NCBI GenBank assembly: GCA_014843695.1 | Contig: CM026391.1 | Coordinates: 36,019,711-36,083,710 of the forward strand | DNA from: Archivesica marissinica | Lineage: Eukaryota > Mollusca > Bivalvia > Venerida > Vesicomyidae | DNA length: 64,000 nucleotides | Reading direction: 5' to 3' | Part shown: piece after piece, positions 1 through 14,800 of the stretch | How the letters are laid out: every line of letters begins with the position of its first letter | Position numbering within the stretch: the stretch's first letter is position 1 | The notes under the pieces: model-generated | Told to the model about the DNA's origin: nothing | Database searches by the model: none | The model's input: the letters and a program-made list of their open reading frames with translations, nothing else | Position numbers and translations under genes: made by a program

Positions 1-3000
1 ATAGACTCACGAACATATCGAGCTCGTATAGACTCACGAACATATCGAGCTCGTATTGACTCACGACCACATCGAGCTCGTATAGACTCACGAACATATC
101 GTGCTCGTATATACTCACGAACATATCCAGCTCGTAAATACTCACGAACATATCTAGCTCGTATAGACTCACGAACATATCTAGCTCGTATAGACTCACG
201 AACATATCGAGCTCGTATATACTCACGAATATATATAGCTCGTATAGACTCACGAACATATCTAGCTCGTATAGACTCAGGAACATATCTAGCTCGTATA
301 GACTCACGAACATATCGAGCTCGTATAGACTCACGAACATATCGAGCTCGTATAGACTCACGAACATATCGAGCTCGTATAGACTCACGAACATATCGAG
401 CTCGTATATACTCACGAACATATCTAGCTCGTATATACTCACGAACATATCGAGCTCGTATATACTCACGAACATATCTAGCTCGTATATACTCACGAAC
501 ATATATAGCTCGTATAGATTCACGAACATATCGAGCTCGTATAGACTCACGAACATATCGAGCTCGTATAGACTCACGAACATATCGAGCTCGTATAGAC
601 TCACGAACATATCGAGCTCGTATAGACTCACGAACATATCGAGCTCGTATAGACTCACGAACATATCGAGCTCGTATAGACTCACGAACATATCGAGCTC
701 GTATAGACTCACGAACATATCGAGAGCGTATAGACTCACGAACATATCGAGCTCGTATAGACTCATGAACATATCTAGCTCGTATATACTCAGCTCGTAT
801 AGATTCACGAACATATCGACCTCATATAGACTCACGAACATATCGAGCTCCTATAGATTCACGAACATATCAAGCGCGTATAGATTCACGAACATATCGA
901 GCTCGTATAGACTCGCGAACATATCAAGCTCGTATAGACTCACGAACATATCGAGCTCGTATAGACTCACGAACATATCGAGCTCGTATTGACTCACGAC
1001 CACATCGAGCTCGTATAGACTCACGACCATATTATGCTCGTATATACTCACGAACATATGTAGCTCGTAAATACTCACGAACATATCTAGCTCGTATAGA
1101 CTCACGAACATATCGAGCTCGTATAGACTCACGAAAATATCGAGCGCGTATAGACTCACGAACATATCGAGCTCGTATAGACTCACGAACATATCGAGCT
1201 CGTATAGACTCACGAACATATCGAGCTCGTATTGAGTCACGAACATATCGAGCTAATATAGACTCACGAACATATCGAGCTCGTATAGACTCACGAACAC
1301 ATCGAGCTCGTATAGACTCACGAACATATCGAGCTCGTATAGACTCACGAACATATCTAGCTCGTATAGACTCACGAACATATCGAGCTCGTATATACTC
1401 ACGAACATATCGAGCTCGTATAGACTCACGAACATATCTAGCTCGTATAGACTCACGAACATGTCGAGCTCGTATAGATTCACGAACATATCGAGAGCGT
1501 ATAGACTCACGAACATATCGAGCTCGTATAGACTCATGAACATATCGAGCTCGTATATACTCAGCTCGTATAGATTCACGAACATATCGACCTCGTATAG
1601 ACTCACGAACATATCGAGCTCCTATAGATTCACGAACATATCAAGCGCGTATAGATTCACGAACATATCGAGCTCGTATAGACTCGCGAACATATCGAGC
1701 TCGTATAGACTCACGAACATATCGAGCTCGTATAGACTCACGAACATATCGAGCTCGTATTGACTCACGACCACATCGAGCTCGTATAGACTCACGAACA
1801 TATCGTGCTCGTATATACTCACGAACATATCTAGCTCGTAAATACTCACGAACATATCTAGCTCGTATAGACTCACGAACATATCGAGCTCGTATAGACT
1901 CACGAACATATCGAGCTCGTATATACTCACGAACATATCTAGCTCGTATAGACTCACGAACATATCGAGCTCGTATAGACTCACGAACATATCGAGCTCG
2001 TATAGACTCACGAACATATCGAGCTCGTATAGACTCACGAACATATCTAGCTCGTATAGACTCACGAACATATCGAGCTCGTATAGACTCACGAACATAT
2101 CGAGCTCGTATAGACTCACGAACATATCGAGCTCGTATATACTCAATCGAACATATCGAGCTCGTATAGACTCACGAACATATCGTACTCGTATAGACTC
2201 ACGAACATATCTAGCTCGTATAGACTCACGAACATATCTAGCTCGTATAGACTCACGAACATATCTAGCTCGTATAGACTCACGAACATATCGAGCTCGT
2301 ATAGACTCACACATATCGAGCGCGTATAGACTCCGAACATATCGAGCTCGTATAGACTCACGAACATATCGAGCTCGTATAGTCGATCACGAACATATCA
2401 GCTCGTATAGATTCACGAACATATCGAGCTCGTATAGACTCACGAACATATCGAGCTCGTATAGACTCACGAACATATCGAGCTCGTATAGACTCACGAA
2501 CATATCGAGCTCGTATAGACTCACGAACATATCGAGCTCGTTAGACTCACGAACATATCGAGCTCGTATATACTCACGAACATATCGAGCTCGTATAGAC
2601 TCACGAACATATCTAGCTCGTATAGACTCACGAACATATCGAGCTCGTATATACTCACGAATATATATAGCTCGTATAGATTCACGAACATATCGAGCTC
2701 GTATAGACTCACGAACATATCGAGCTCGTATATACTCACGAACATATCGAGCTCGTATAGACTCACGAACATATCTAGCTCGTATAGACTCACGAACATA
2801 TCGAGCTCGTATATACTCACGAACATATCGAGCTCGTATAGACTCACGAACATATCGAGCTCGTATATACTCACGAACATATCGAGCTCGTATAGACTCA
2901 CGAACATATCTAGCTCGCATAGACTCAGGAACATATCTAGCTCGTATAGACTCGCGAACATATCGAGCTCGTATAGACTCACGAACATATCGAGCTCGTA

Positions 3001-5509
3001 TAGACTCACGAACATATCGAGCTCGTATAGACTCACGAACACATCGAGCTCGTATAGACTCACGAACATATCGTGCTCGTATATACTCACGAACATATCT
3101 AGCTCGTAAATACTCACGAACATATCTAGCTCGTATAGACTCACGAACATATCGAGCTCGTATATACTCACGAACATATCTAGCTCGTATATACTCACGA
3201 ACATATATAGCTCGTATAGATTCACGAACATATCGAGCTCGTATAGACTCACGAACATATCGAGCTCGTATAGACTCACGAACATATCGAGCTCGTATTG
3301 AGTCACGAACATATCGAGCTAATATAGACTCACGAACATATCGAGCTCGTATAGACTCACGAACACATCGAGCTCGTATAGACTCACGAACATATCGAGC
3401 TCGTATATACTCACGAACATATCTAGCTCGTATAGACTCACGAACATATCGAGCTCGTATAGACTCACGAACATATCTAGCTCGTATAGACTCACGAACA
3501 TATCGAGCTCGTATATACTCACGAACATATCGAGCTCGTATAGACTCACGAACATATCTAGCTCGTATAGACTCACGAACATGTCGAGCTCGTATAGATT
3601 CACGAACATATCGAGAGCGTATAGACTCACGAACATATCGAGCTCGTATAGACTCATGAACATATCGAGCTCGTATATACTCAGCTCGTATAGATTCACG
3701 AACATATCGACCTCGTATAGACTCACGAACATATCGAGCTCCTATAGATTCACGAACATATCAAGCGCGTATAGACTCACGAACATATCGAGCTCGTATA
3801 GACTCACGAACATATCGAGCTCGTATAGGCTCACGAACATATCGTGATCGTATATACTCACGAACATATCTAGCTCGTAAATACTCACGAACATATCTAG
3901 CTCGTATAGACTCACGAACATATCGAGCTCGTATAGACTCACGAACATATCGAGCTCGTATAGACTCACGAACATATCGAGCTCGTATATACTCACGAAC
4001 ATATCGAGCTCGTATAGACTCACGAACACATCGAGCTCGTATAGACTCACGAACATATCGAGCTCGTATAGACTCACGAACATATGTAGCTCGTAAATAC
4101 TCACGAATATATATAGCTCGTATAGATTCACGAACATATCGAGCTCGTATAGACTCACGAACATATCTAGCTCGTATATACTCATGAACACATCGAGCTC
4201 GTATAGACTCACGAACATATCGAGCGCGTATAGACTCACGAACATATCTAGCTCGTATAGACTCACGAACATATCGAGCTCGTATATACTCAGGAACATA
4301 TATAGCTCGTATGACTCACGAACATATCTAGCTTGTATAGACTCACGAACATATCTAGCTCGTATAGACTCACGAACATATCTAGCTCGTATAGACTCAC
4401 GAACATATCGAGCTCGTATAGATTCACGACCATATCGAGCGCGTATAGACTCACGAACATATCGAGCTCGTATATACTCAGCTCGTATAGATTCACGAAC
4501 ATATCGAGCTCGTTTAGACTCACGAACATATCGAGCTCGTATAGACTCACGAACATATCAAGCGCGTATAGTCTCACGAACATATCGAGCTCGTATAGAC
4601 TCACGAACATATCGAGCTCGTATAGACTCACGAACATATCGAGCTCGTATTGAGTCACGAACATATCGAGCTAATATGGATTCCCGAACATATCGAGCTC
4701 GTATAGACTCATGAACACATCAAGCTCGTATAGACTCACGAACATATCGAGCGCGTATAGACTCACGAACATATCGAGCTCGTATTGACTCACGAACATA
4801 TCGAGCTCGTATATACTCAGGAACATATATAGCTCGTATAGACTCACGAACATATCTAGCTTGTATAGACTCACGAACATATCTAGTTCGTATAGACTCA
4901 CGAACATATCTAGCTCGTATAGACTCACGAACATATCGAGCTCGTATAGATTCACGAACATATCGAGCGCGTATAGACTCACGAACATATCGAGCTCGTA
5001 TATACTCAGCTCGTATAGATTCACGAACATATCGAGCTCGTATAGACTCACGAACATATCGAGCTCGTATAGACTCACGAACATATCAAGCGCGTATAGA
5101 CTCACGAACATATCGAGCTCGTATAGACTCGCGAACATATCGAGCTCGTATAGACTCACGAACATATCGAGCTCGTATAGACTCACGAACATATCGCTCG
5201 TATAGACTCAAGAACACATCGAGCTCGTATAAACTCACGAACATATCGAGCTCGTATAGACTCAAGAACACATCGAGCTCGTATAAACTCACGAACATAT
5301 CGAGCTCGTATAGACTCACGAACATATCGAGCTCATATAGACTCACGAACATATCGAGCTCGTATAGACTCACGAACATATCGAGCGCGTATAGACTCAC
5401 GAACATATCGAGCTCGTATAGACTGACGAACATATCGAGCTCGTATATACTCACGAACATATCGAGCTCGTATAGACTCACGAAGATATCGAGCTCGTAT
5501 ATACTCCGC
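1..5509. repeat. 27-bp minisatellite array (about 200 copies)
   Basis: Tandem array with tag ACGAACATATCGAGCTCGTA followed by TAGACTC. The unit is 27 bp, nine codons, which is why long open frames appear on both strands. Most units carry the 8-bp palindrome CGAGCTCG. Units vary at a few positions (CGAGC/CTAGC, TAGAC/TATAC). Higher-order structure is visible: shortened units reading TATACTCAGCTCGTATAG recur near 785, 1555, 3673, 4471 and 4999, and long blocks repeat at offsets of about 771 and 2120 bp. The array starts before the window and ends abruptly at about 5509. No coding role is supported. Confidence 0.97.
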
Positions 5510-6060
5510 CGGAGGCGAGGATAAATAAGCTCAATCGTCATATACATATTGAAAGTGTATGATACTTATTTTTTGAAATGGACATTGATTTCAGAAAATG
5601 ATAATAAATGCATGCATATACATATATACACCATGAGATGACGTACGTCAATACAACCACGCACGCATATTATGATTTCCATGGGAATATATTATTAGAA
5701 ACAGTGCATAATTGACAAGTCGCCAAACACAACAGAAAGAAATGGAGAAGACACATATGTATCGGCTCACATGTTGATATGATACTAGGGGCGTATGTCA
5801 CACTCCTTCTGTCGTTAGATTGAATCAACATAATAAACCACACAACCAGCCCCGAATCTGTCTTAAAATAAAGTATGTGTCCTATCGCATGGAGCAGCCT
5901 TTCAACTACCAGCATTAATTGAAGAAACATAGAGGTCGGGTACGTCAGGTAAATCCGTGGCAATCTTCGTTAAATGCATATTTCTGTATGAAAATGTTAC
6001 CCAGAATGTCAAAAATAATATAAATATACAAACCGTAGCAACAAATAAGCCCAACTTACC
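5510..6060. other. Unique spacer between arrays, no gene seen
   Basis: AT-rich non-repetitive sequence. A 97-residue minus-strand open frame (5670-5963) matches nothing I recognise and has no supporting splice or family signal, so I do not call it a gene. Confidence 0.6.
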
Positions 6061-6064
6061 AAGC

Positions 6065-6790
6065 AAAGGAAGACTGCACATCTTACCAAGCTAAGCAATA
6101 GAAGGATGCACAACTTGCCAGGCGAAGCAAGAGAAGGATGCACAATTTACCAGGCTAAGCAAGAGGAGGATGCACAACTTACCAAGCTAAGCAATGGAAG
6201 GATGCACAACTTGCCAGGCGAAGCAAGAGAAGGATGCACAATTTACCAGGCTAAGCAAGAGGAGGATGCACAACTTACCAAGCTAAGCAATGGAAGGATG
6301 CACAACTTGCCAGGCGAAGCAAGAGAAGGATGCACAATTTACCAGGCTAAGCAAGAGGAGGATGCACAACTTACCAAGCTAAGCAATGGAAGGATGCACA
6401 ACTTGCCAGGCGAAGCAAGAGAAGGATGCACAATTTACCAGGCTAAGCAAGAGGAGGATGCACAACTTACCAAGCTAAGCAATGGAAGGATGCACAACTT
6501 GCCAGGCGAAGCAAGAGAAGGATGCACAATTTACCAGGCTAAGCAAGAGGAGGATGCACAACTTACCAAGCTAAGCAAAGAGAAGGATGAACAACTTGCC
6601 ACGCTAAGCAAGAGAAGGATGCACAACTTGCTACGCTAAGCAAGAGAATGATGATCAACTTGCCAGGCTACGCAAGGGAAGGATGCATAGCTTGCCAGGC
6701 TAAGCAAGAGAAGGATGAACAACTTGCCAATCTAAGCAAGAGAAGGATGAACAACTTGCCATGCTAAGCAAGAGAAGGATACACAGAGGA
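6065..6790. repeat. 32-bp minisatellite organised as a 96-bp trimer
   Basis: Three related 32-bp subunits (tags GATGCACAACTTGCCAGGCG, GATGCACAATTTACCAGGCT, GATGCACAACTTACCAAGCT) alternate regularly to form a 96-bp higher-order unit repeated about five times, with diverged 32-bp units at both edges. A 177-residue open frame exists only because 96 is a multiple of three. Confidence 0.95.
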
Positions 6791-8396
6791 AACCTGGTGT
6801 CTTCTGCCACAAATAACAGCTGTAGATCTGAAATACTGCTCGGAGGAAACCTGGTGTCTTCTACCACAAATAACAGCTGTAGATCTGAAATACTGCTCGG
6901 AGGAAACCTGGTGTCTTCTACCACAAATAACAGCTGGAGGGCTGAACTACTGCTCGGAGGGAATACTGGTGTCTTCTACCACAAATAACAGCTGGAGGTC
7001 TGAAATACTGCTCGGAGGAAACCTGGTGTCTTCTACCACAAATAACAGCTGGAGGTCTGAACTACTGCTCGGAGGAAACCTGATGTCTTTTACCACAAAT
7101 AACAGCTGTATATCTGAAATACTGCTCGTTGGAAACCTGGTGTCTTCTACTACAAATAACAGCTGTAGATCTGAAATACTGCTCGGATGAAACCTGGTGT
7201 CTTCTACCACAAATAACAGCTGGAGGGCTGAACTACTGCTCGGAGGGAACCTGGTGTATTCTACCACAAATAACAGCTGGAGGTCTGATCTACTGCTCGG
7301 AGGAAACCTGATGTCTTTTACCACAAATAACAGCTGTAGATCTGAAATACTGCTCGGAGGAAACCTGGTGTCTTCTACTACAAATAACAGCTGTAGATCT
7401 GAAATACTGCTCGGAGGAAACCTGGTGTCTTCTACTACAAATAACAGCTGTATATCTGAAATACTGCTCGGAGGAAACCTGGTGTCTTCTACCACAAATA
7501 ACAGCTGGAAGGCTGAACTACTGCTCGGAGGGAATACTGGTGTCTTCTACCACAAATAACAGCTGTAGGTCTGAAATACTGCTCTTAGGGGAAACCTGGT
7601 GTCTTCTGCCACAAATAACAGCTGTAGGTCTGAAATACTGCTCGGAGGGGAAACCTGGTGTCTTCTGCCACAAATAACAGCTGTAGGTCTGAAATACTGC
7701 TCGGAGGGGAAACCTGGTGTCTTCTACCACAAATAACAGCTGTAGGTCTGAACTACTGCTCGGAGGGGAAACCTGGTGTCTTCTACCACAAATAACAGCT
7801 GGAGGTCTGAAATACTGCTCGGAGGGGAAACCTGGTGTCTTCTACCACAAATAACAGCTGGAGGGCTGAAATACTGCTCGGAGGGGAAACCTGGTGTCTT
7901 CTGCCACAAATAACAGCTGGAGGGCTGAAATACTGCTCGGAGGGGAAACCTGGTGTCTTCTACCACAAATAACAGCTGTAGGTCTGAACTACTGCTCGGA
8001 GGGAAACCTGGTGTCTTCTACCACAAATAACAGCTGTAGGTCTGAACTACTGCTCGGAGGGAAACCTGGTGTCTTCTACCACAAATAACAGCTGTAGGTC
8101 TGAAATACTGCTCGGAGGGAAACCTGGTGTCTTCTGCCATAAATAACAGCTGTAGGTCTGAAATACTGCTCGGAGGGAAACCTGGTGTCTTCTGCCATAA
8201 ATAACAGCTGTAGGTCTGAACTACTGCTCGGAGGGAAACCTGGTGTCTTCTGCCATAAATAACAGCTGTAGGTCTGAACTACTGCTCGGAGGGAAACCTG
8301 GTGTCTTCTACCACAAATAACAGCTGTAGGTCTGAACTACTGCTCGGAGGGAAACCTGGTGTCTTCTGCCATAAATAACAGCTGTAGATCTAAGAT
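6791..8396. repeat. 57/58-bp minisatellite (about 28 copies)
   Basis: Unit tags are AAACCTGGTGTCTTCTACCA and AATAACAGCTGTAGATCTGA, ending TACTGCTCGGAGG. The first half of the array is mostly 57 bp. Units after about 7570 are mostly 58 bp because of an extra G in the GGAGGGGAAA stretch. Each unit holds one PvuII-type CAGCTG palindrome. It follows directly from the preceding 32-bp array with no unique spacer. Confidence 0.95.
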
Positions 8397-9215
8397 GTCG
8401 ATGCGACATTACAGTCCCCCCCCACCACCACCAAAAAATCACAAACTAATACTTATAATAGTTCATATCCATTTTTTATAAGAATCATATTAATAAATTA
8501 ATGTGAATGATCGTGAATAGCGTGAATACGCACGCACGCACGGCACCCACGCACGCAGAGATAAACCCCAACACGGACTGACACCTGAGTAGAACCACCG
8601 ACCTGCCGCAAGCTGAATAGCTTCCTCACTTTAAAGAATTCGACAATCCGGTGGGATTCGAACCTACTGTGTAGAGGTGCAAGCGATTCGAAATCAACAA
8701 CCGTAACCGCTCGACCACGGAGGCCATTTACTTACTTTTCCTTGCACATACTTGTGTACTTGTTAAACTTAAGGACTGTTTGTTACACTCGGCTTCCATG
8801 TGTCTCAATATATACACTATATTACCCAACATGTATGTATCATGTTGTATTAGTGAACATCGTCTACCAATATAAATAAATCCGCTTACATTGTATATAT
8901 TGAGTCAAAGAGATGTCTCTCTCAAATAAACTAAATTAAATTGAAATATTGTAACTTTCTTCTAACATGAATTCTTTTCAAACCTACCAAGTGTGAAATT
9001 ATAAAAGCAATAAAAAACGGAAGACGTTTTATTTAATGCGAAATGTTGCGTTCGGAATGTAATGTGTTAGTATTCAGTTTGGAATGTAACGTACATGTAA
9101 TGTTTATAATCAGCGCTTAGTCATTCTAGTTAATGACAGATTACAGTTATACATAGGGAACAAATGGGTATGTGTTGTCTGTCCGAATATAGAATAAACC
9201 CAACCTCAAACAACC
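8397..9215. other. Unique spacer with a C-tract and a SINE
   Basis: Contains a short C8/CCA tract near 8415-8432, short CACG repeats near 8530-8560, and the SINE described at 8575-8728. The rest is AT-rich with no recognisable gene. Confidence 0.6.
8575..8728 (-). mobile_element. tRNA-derived SINE fragment
   Basis: The reverse complement begins GGCCTCCGTGGTCGAGCGGT and contains GGTTCGAATCCCACC, matching the A and B boxes of a class II (Ser/Leu-like) tRNA head. It is followed by a short body. The head resembles that of the SINEs at 31863 and 40244. It is read as a SINE, not a functional tRNA, because a body continues beyond the head and the cloverleaf is degenerate. Confidence 0.7.
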
Positions 9216-9221
9216 CTAGCC

Positions 9222-10765
9222 AACACCTGGCATAGAAAATACACCGAGCCATTTCATAAATCTAACATAGGATATACAATGTCCCAATCGGTCCTTTCTT
9301 CCACCTGACATAGCAAATACACCGAGCCATTTCATAATTCTAACATAGGATAAACAATGCCCCAATCGGTCCTTCCATCCACCTGACATAGTAAATACAC
9401 CGAGCCATTTCATAAATCTAACATAGGATATACAATGCCCCCGGGTCCTTCCATCCACATGACATAGTAAATAAACCCAGACATTTCATAAATCTAACAT
9501 AGGATAAACAATGCCCCGATCGGTCCTTTCTTCCAACTGACATAGCAAATACACCCAGACATTTCATAAATCTAACATAGGATATACAATTCCCCAATCG
9601 GTCCTTTCTTCCAACTGACATAGCAAATACACCCAGACATTTCATAAATCTAACATAGGATATACAATGCCCCGATCGGTCCTTACATCCACCTGACATA
9701 GCAAATACACCGAGCCATTTCATAAATCTAACATAGGATAAACAATGCCCCAATCGGTCCTTCCATCCACCTGACATAGTAAATACACCGAGCCATTTCA
9801 TAAATCTAACATAGGATATACAATGTCCTGATCGGTCCTTACATCCACCTGACATAGCAAATACACCGAGCCATTTCATAAATCTAACATAGGATAAACA
9901 ATACCCCAATCGGTCCTTCCATCCACCTGACATAGTAAATACACCGAGCTATTTCATAAATCTAACATAGGATATACAATGCCCCCGGGTCATTCCATCC
10001 ACATGACATAGTAAATACACCCAGACATTTCATAAATCTAACATAGGATAAACAATGCCCCGATCGGTCCTTTCTTCCAACTGACATAGCAAATACACCC
10101 AGACATTTCATTAATCTAACATAGGATAAACAATGCCCCCGGGTCCTTCCATCCACATGACATAGTAAATACACCGAGCCATTTCATAAATCTAACATAG
10201 GATAAACAATGCCCCGATCGGTCCTTTCTTCCACCTGACATAGCAAATACACCCAGACATTTCATAAACCTAACATAGGATATACAATACCCCCGGGTCA
10301 TTCCATCCACATGACATAGTAAATACACCCAGACATTTCATAAATCTAACATAGGATATACAATGCCCCCGGGTCCTTCCATCCACATGACATAGTAAAT
10401 ACACCCAAACATTTCATAAATCTAACATAGGATATACAATGCCCCGATCGGTCCTTTCTTCCACCTGACATAGCAAATACACCGAGTCATTTCATAAATC
10501 TAACATAGGATATAAAATGCCCCAATCGGTCCTTTCTTCCACCTGACATAGCAAATACACCGAGTCATTTCATAAATCTAACATAGGATATACAATGCCC
10601 CAGGCGGTATATCCATTCACCTGACATAGCAAATAGATAGAGACATTTCATAAATCTAACATAGGATATATAAATAATGCCCACATCGGTCCTTCCATCT
10701 ACCTGACATAGCAAATGCCCCCTGTTATTTAGACCATTTCATAAATCTAACATAAGATATACAAT
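9222..10765. repeat. 78-bp minisatellite (about 20 copies)
   Basis: Unit tags are CATTTCATAAATCTAACATA and CAATCGGTCCTT, plus TGACATAGCAAATACACC. The main period is 78 bp, with a slightly shorter variant containing GCCCCCGGGTCC. Variants CCGAGCCATT and CCCAGACATT alternate in blocks. The array degrades after about 10590. Confidence 0.95.
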
Positions 10766-10784
10766 GCCCCAATCGGTTCCGAAG

Positions 10785-13700
10785 CTGTCCTTCCATCTAC
10801 CTATCATAGGATATATCAGTCCGAAACCGTCCTTTCATCCACCTATCATAGGATACACCAGTCCAAAACCGTCCTTCCATCCACCTATCATAGGATACAC
10901 CAGTCCGAAACCGTCCTTTCATCCACCTATCATAGGATACACCAGTCCGAAACCGTCCTTCCATCCACCTATCATAGGATACACCAGTCCGAAACCGTCC
11001 TTCCATCCACCTATCATAGGATACACCAGTCCGAAACCGTCCTTCCATCCACCTATCATATGATATACCAGTCCGAAACCATCCTTCCATCCACATATCA
11101 TAGGATACATTAGTCCGAAACCGTCCTTTCATCCACCTATCATAGGATACACCAGTACGAAACCGTCCTTCCATCCACCTATCATAGGATATACCAGTCC
11201 GAAACCATCCTTCCATCCACATATCATAGGATACATTAGTCCGAAACCGTCCTTTCATCCACCTATCATAGGATACACCAGTCCGAAACCGTCCTTCCAT
11301 CCACCTATCATAGGATACACCAGACCGAAACCGTCCTTCCATCCACCTATCATAGGATATACCAGTCCAAACCATCCTTCCATCCACCTATCATAGGATA
11401 CACAAGTCCGAAACCGTCCTTTCATCCACCTATCATAGGATACACCAGTCCGAAACCGTCCTTCCAACCACCTATCATAGGATATACCAGTCCGAAACCA
11501 TTCTTCCATCCACCTATCATAGAATACACAAGTCCGAAACCATCATTCCATCCACCTATCATAGATTACACAAGTCCGAAACCGTCCTTTCATCCACCAA
11601 TCATAGGATATACCAGTCCGAAACAATCCTTCCATCCACCCAGCATAGGATACATCAGTCCGAAACCGTCCTTTCATCCACCTATCATAGGATGCACCAG
11701 TCCGAAACCGTCCTTCCATCCACCTATCATAGGATATACCAGTCCGAAATCGTCCTTCCATCCACCTATCATAGGATACACCAGACCGAATCCGTCCTTC
11801 CATCCACCTATCATAGGATACACCAGTCCGAAACCGTCCTTCCATCCACCTATCATAGGATATACTAGTCCGAAACCATCCTTCCATCCACCCAGCATAG
11901 GATACATCAGTCCGAAACCGTCCTTTCATCCACCTATCATAGGATACACCAGTCCGAAACCGTCCTTTCATCCACCTATCATAGGACACACAAGTCCGAA
12001 ACCGTCCTTCCATCCACCTATCATAGGATATACCAGTCCAAAACATCCTTCCATCCACCTATCATAGGATATAACAGTCCGAAACCGTCCTTCCATCCAC
12101 ATATCATAGGATACACCAGTCCGAAACCGTCCTTCCATCCACCTATCATAGGATACACAAGTCCGAAACCATCCTTCCATCCACCTACCATAGGATACAT
12201 TAGTCCGAAACCGTCCTTCCATCCACATATCATAGGATATATCAGTCCGAAACCGTCCTTTCATCCACCTATCATAGGATACACCAGTCCGAAACCGTCC
12301 TTCCATCCACCTATCATAGGATACACCAGTCCGAAACCGTCCTTTCATCCACATATCATAGGATACACCAGTCCGAAACCGTCCTTCCATCCACCTATCA
12401 TAGGATACACCAGTCCGAAACCGTCCTTCCATCCACCTATCATAGGATACACCAGTCCGAAACCGTCCTTCCATCCACCTATCATAGGATATACCAGTCC
12501 GAAACCATCCTTCCATCCACCTATCATAGGATACATTAGTCCGAAACCGTCCTTTCATCCACCTATCATAGGATACACCAGTCCGAAACCGTCCTTCCAT
12601 CCACCTATCATAGGATACACCAGACCGAAACCGTCCTTCCATCCACCTAGCATAGGATATACCAGTCCAAACCATTCTTCCATCCACCTATCATAGGATA
12701 CACAAGTCCGAAACCGTCCTTTCATCCACCTATCATAGGATACACCAGTCCGAAACCGTCCTTCCATCCACCTATCATAGGATATACCAGTCCGAAACCG
12801 TACTTCCATCCACCTATCATAGGATACACCAGTCCGAAACCGTCCTTCCATCCACCTATCATAGGATACACCAGTCCGAAACCGTCATTCCATCCACCTA
12901 TCATAGGATATACCAGTCCGAAACCATCCTTCCATCCACCTATCATAGGATACACCAGTCCGAAACCGTCCTTCCATCCACCTATCATAGGATATACCAG
13001 TCCGAAACCGTCCTTCCATCCACCTATCATAGGATATACCAGTCCGAAACCGTCCTTCCATCCACCTATCATAGGATACACCAGTCCGAAACCGTCCGTC
13101 CATCCACCTATCATAGGATATACCAGTCCGAAACCATCCATCCATCCACCTATCATAGGATACACCAGTCCGAAACCATCCATCCATCCACCTATCATAG
13201 GATACACCAGTCCGAAACCATCCTTCCATCCACCTATCATAGGATACACCAGTCCGAAACCGTCCTTCCATCCACCTATCATAGGATATACCAGTCCGAA
13301 ACCATTCTTCCATCCACCTATCATAGAATACACAAGTCCGAAACCATCCTTCCATCCACCTATCATAGATTACACAAGTCCGAAACCGTCCTTCAATCCA
13401 CCTATCATAGGATATACCAGTCCGAAACCATCCTTCCATCCACCTATCATAGGATATACCAGTCCGAAACCATCCATCCATCCACCTATCATAGGATATA
13501 CCAGTCGGAAACCGTCCTTCCATCCAACTATCATTGGATACACAAGTCCGAAACCGTCCTACCATCCGCCTATCATAGGATACACCAGTCCGAAACCGTC
13601 CTTTCATCCACCAATCATAGGATATACCAGTCCGAAACCATCCTTCCATCCACCCAGCATAGGATAAATCAGTCCGAAACCGTCCTTTCATCCACCTATC

Positions 13701-14070
13701 ATAGGATGCACCAGTCCGAAACCGTCCTTCCATCCACCTATCATAGGATATACCAGTCCGAAATCGTCCTTCCATCCACCTATCATAGGATACACCAGAC
13801 CGAATCCGTCCTTCCATCCACCTATCATAGGATACACCAGTCCGAAACCGTCCTTCCATCCACCTATCATAGGATATACTAGTCCGAAACCATCCTTCCA
13901 TCCACCCAGCATAGGATACATCAGTCCGAAACCGTCCTTTCATCCACCTATCATAGGATACACCAGTCCGAAACCGTCCTTTCATCCACCTATCATAGGA
14001 CACACAAGTCCGAAACCGTCCTTCCATCCAACTATCATAGGATATACCAGTCCAAAACATCCTTCCATTC
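10785..14070. repeat. 42-bp minisatellite, first block (about 78 copies)
   Basis: Unit tag CACCAGTCCGAAACCGTCCT followed by TCCATCCACCTATCATAGGA; 42 bp is 14 codons, so all frames on the minus strand stay open. Large internal duplications are seen: the segment around 11674-11907 recurs at 13688-13921 (offset 2014 bp), and the segment ending near 11387 recurs ending near 12687 (offset 1300 bp). The CATAGGATA element is shared with the neighbouring 78-bp array, suggesting a common origin. Confidence 0.97.
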
Positions 14071-14800
14071 AGCTTTTATATTATATATTATTCCAATCGT
14101 TCTTCTTTAGCTATCATGGGATGCACCAGTGGTGTATGTCTTCTATCCACCTATCATAGGATATAACGTGCTGAATCCGGGACATTTTCTATTCCATCCA
14201 GCATATCATAGTCTGTGTGTTTATGCACCTGTAGTCTAGGATAAACGCTATTTATTTTGTAAACACGCATTAACCACTTGTATTGACCACATAGGAGTCA
14301 TTACGAAACCGTCCTTCCATCCACCTATCATAGGATATACCAGTCCGAAACCTCTTTCATCCACCTATCATAGGATACAACAGTCCATCCTTCCTGCATG
14401 CTCTTGTGTTGGATAACCACCGAGAAAATCCACCTGTCGATTGGCGGCCTCCTTCATCTCATATACACAGGTCCGAGTCTCATCCTGGTTTCGTTGATAG
14501 ACCAGTGCGAACCCCTTCGTACCTATATATATACAGCATATTGTTTTGTATACCTGCTATGTAACCACAGTCGCCATGCTTATGCACTATCAGATATACA
14601 GCTATATGATCTTTGTACCTGCTATATAATCACAGTCGCCGTGCTTAATCACTATCAGATATACAAGCATATATGTATCTGTATACCTGTTGTAACCATC
14701 CATGCATGCACTATCAGATATACAGTTGTATCTGTCCTTCTATGTAACTACAGTACGCATTCTGAATCCTTCAGCTATCAAGCACATATATTTCCGAAAC
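14071..14800. other. Diverged spacer splitting the 42-bp array
   Basis: Mostly non-array sequence with isolated decayed 42-bp units near 14300-14390. Between about 14520 and 14760 there is an imperfect roughly 80-100 bp repeat (tags ACTATCAGATATACA and GTAACCACAGTCGCC, two to three copies). No exon of the downstream channel gene was recognised here. Confidence 0.6.

Noticed and set aside
1..5509. Possible CRISPR array because of regular short repeats
   Set aside because: Repeats are contiguous with no unique spacers, and there are no cas genes. It is a eukaryotic minisatellite.
5670..5963. A 97-codon minus-strand frame
   Set aside because: No recognisable domain, no splice or start support, and unremarkable length for AT-rich DNA.
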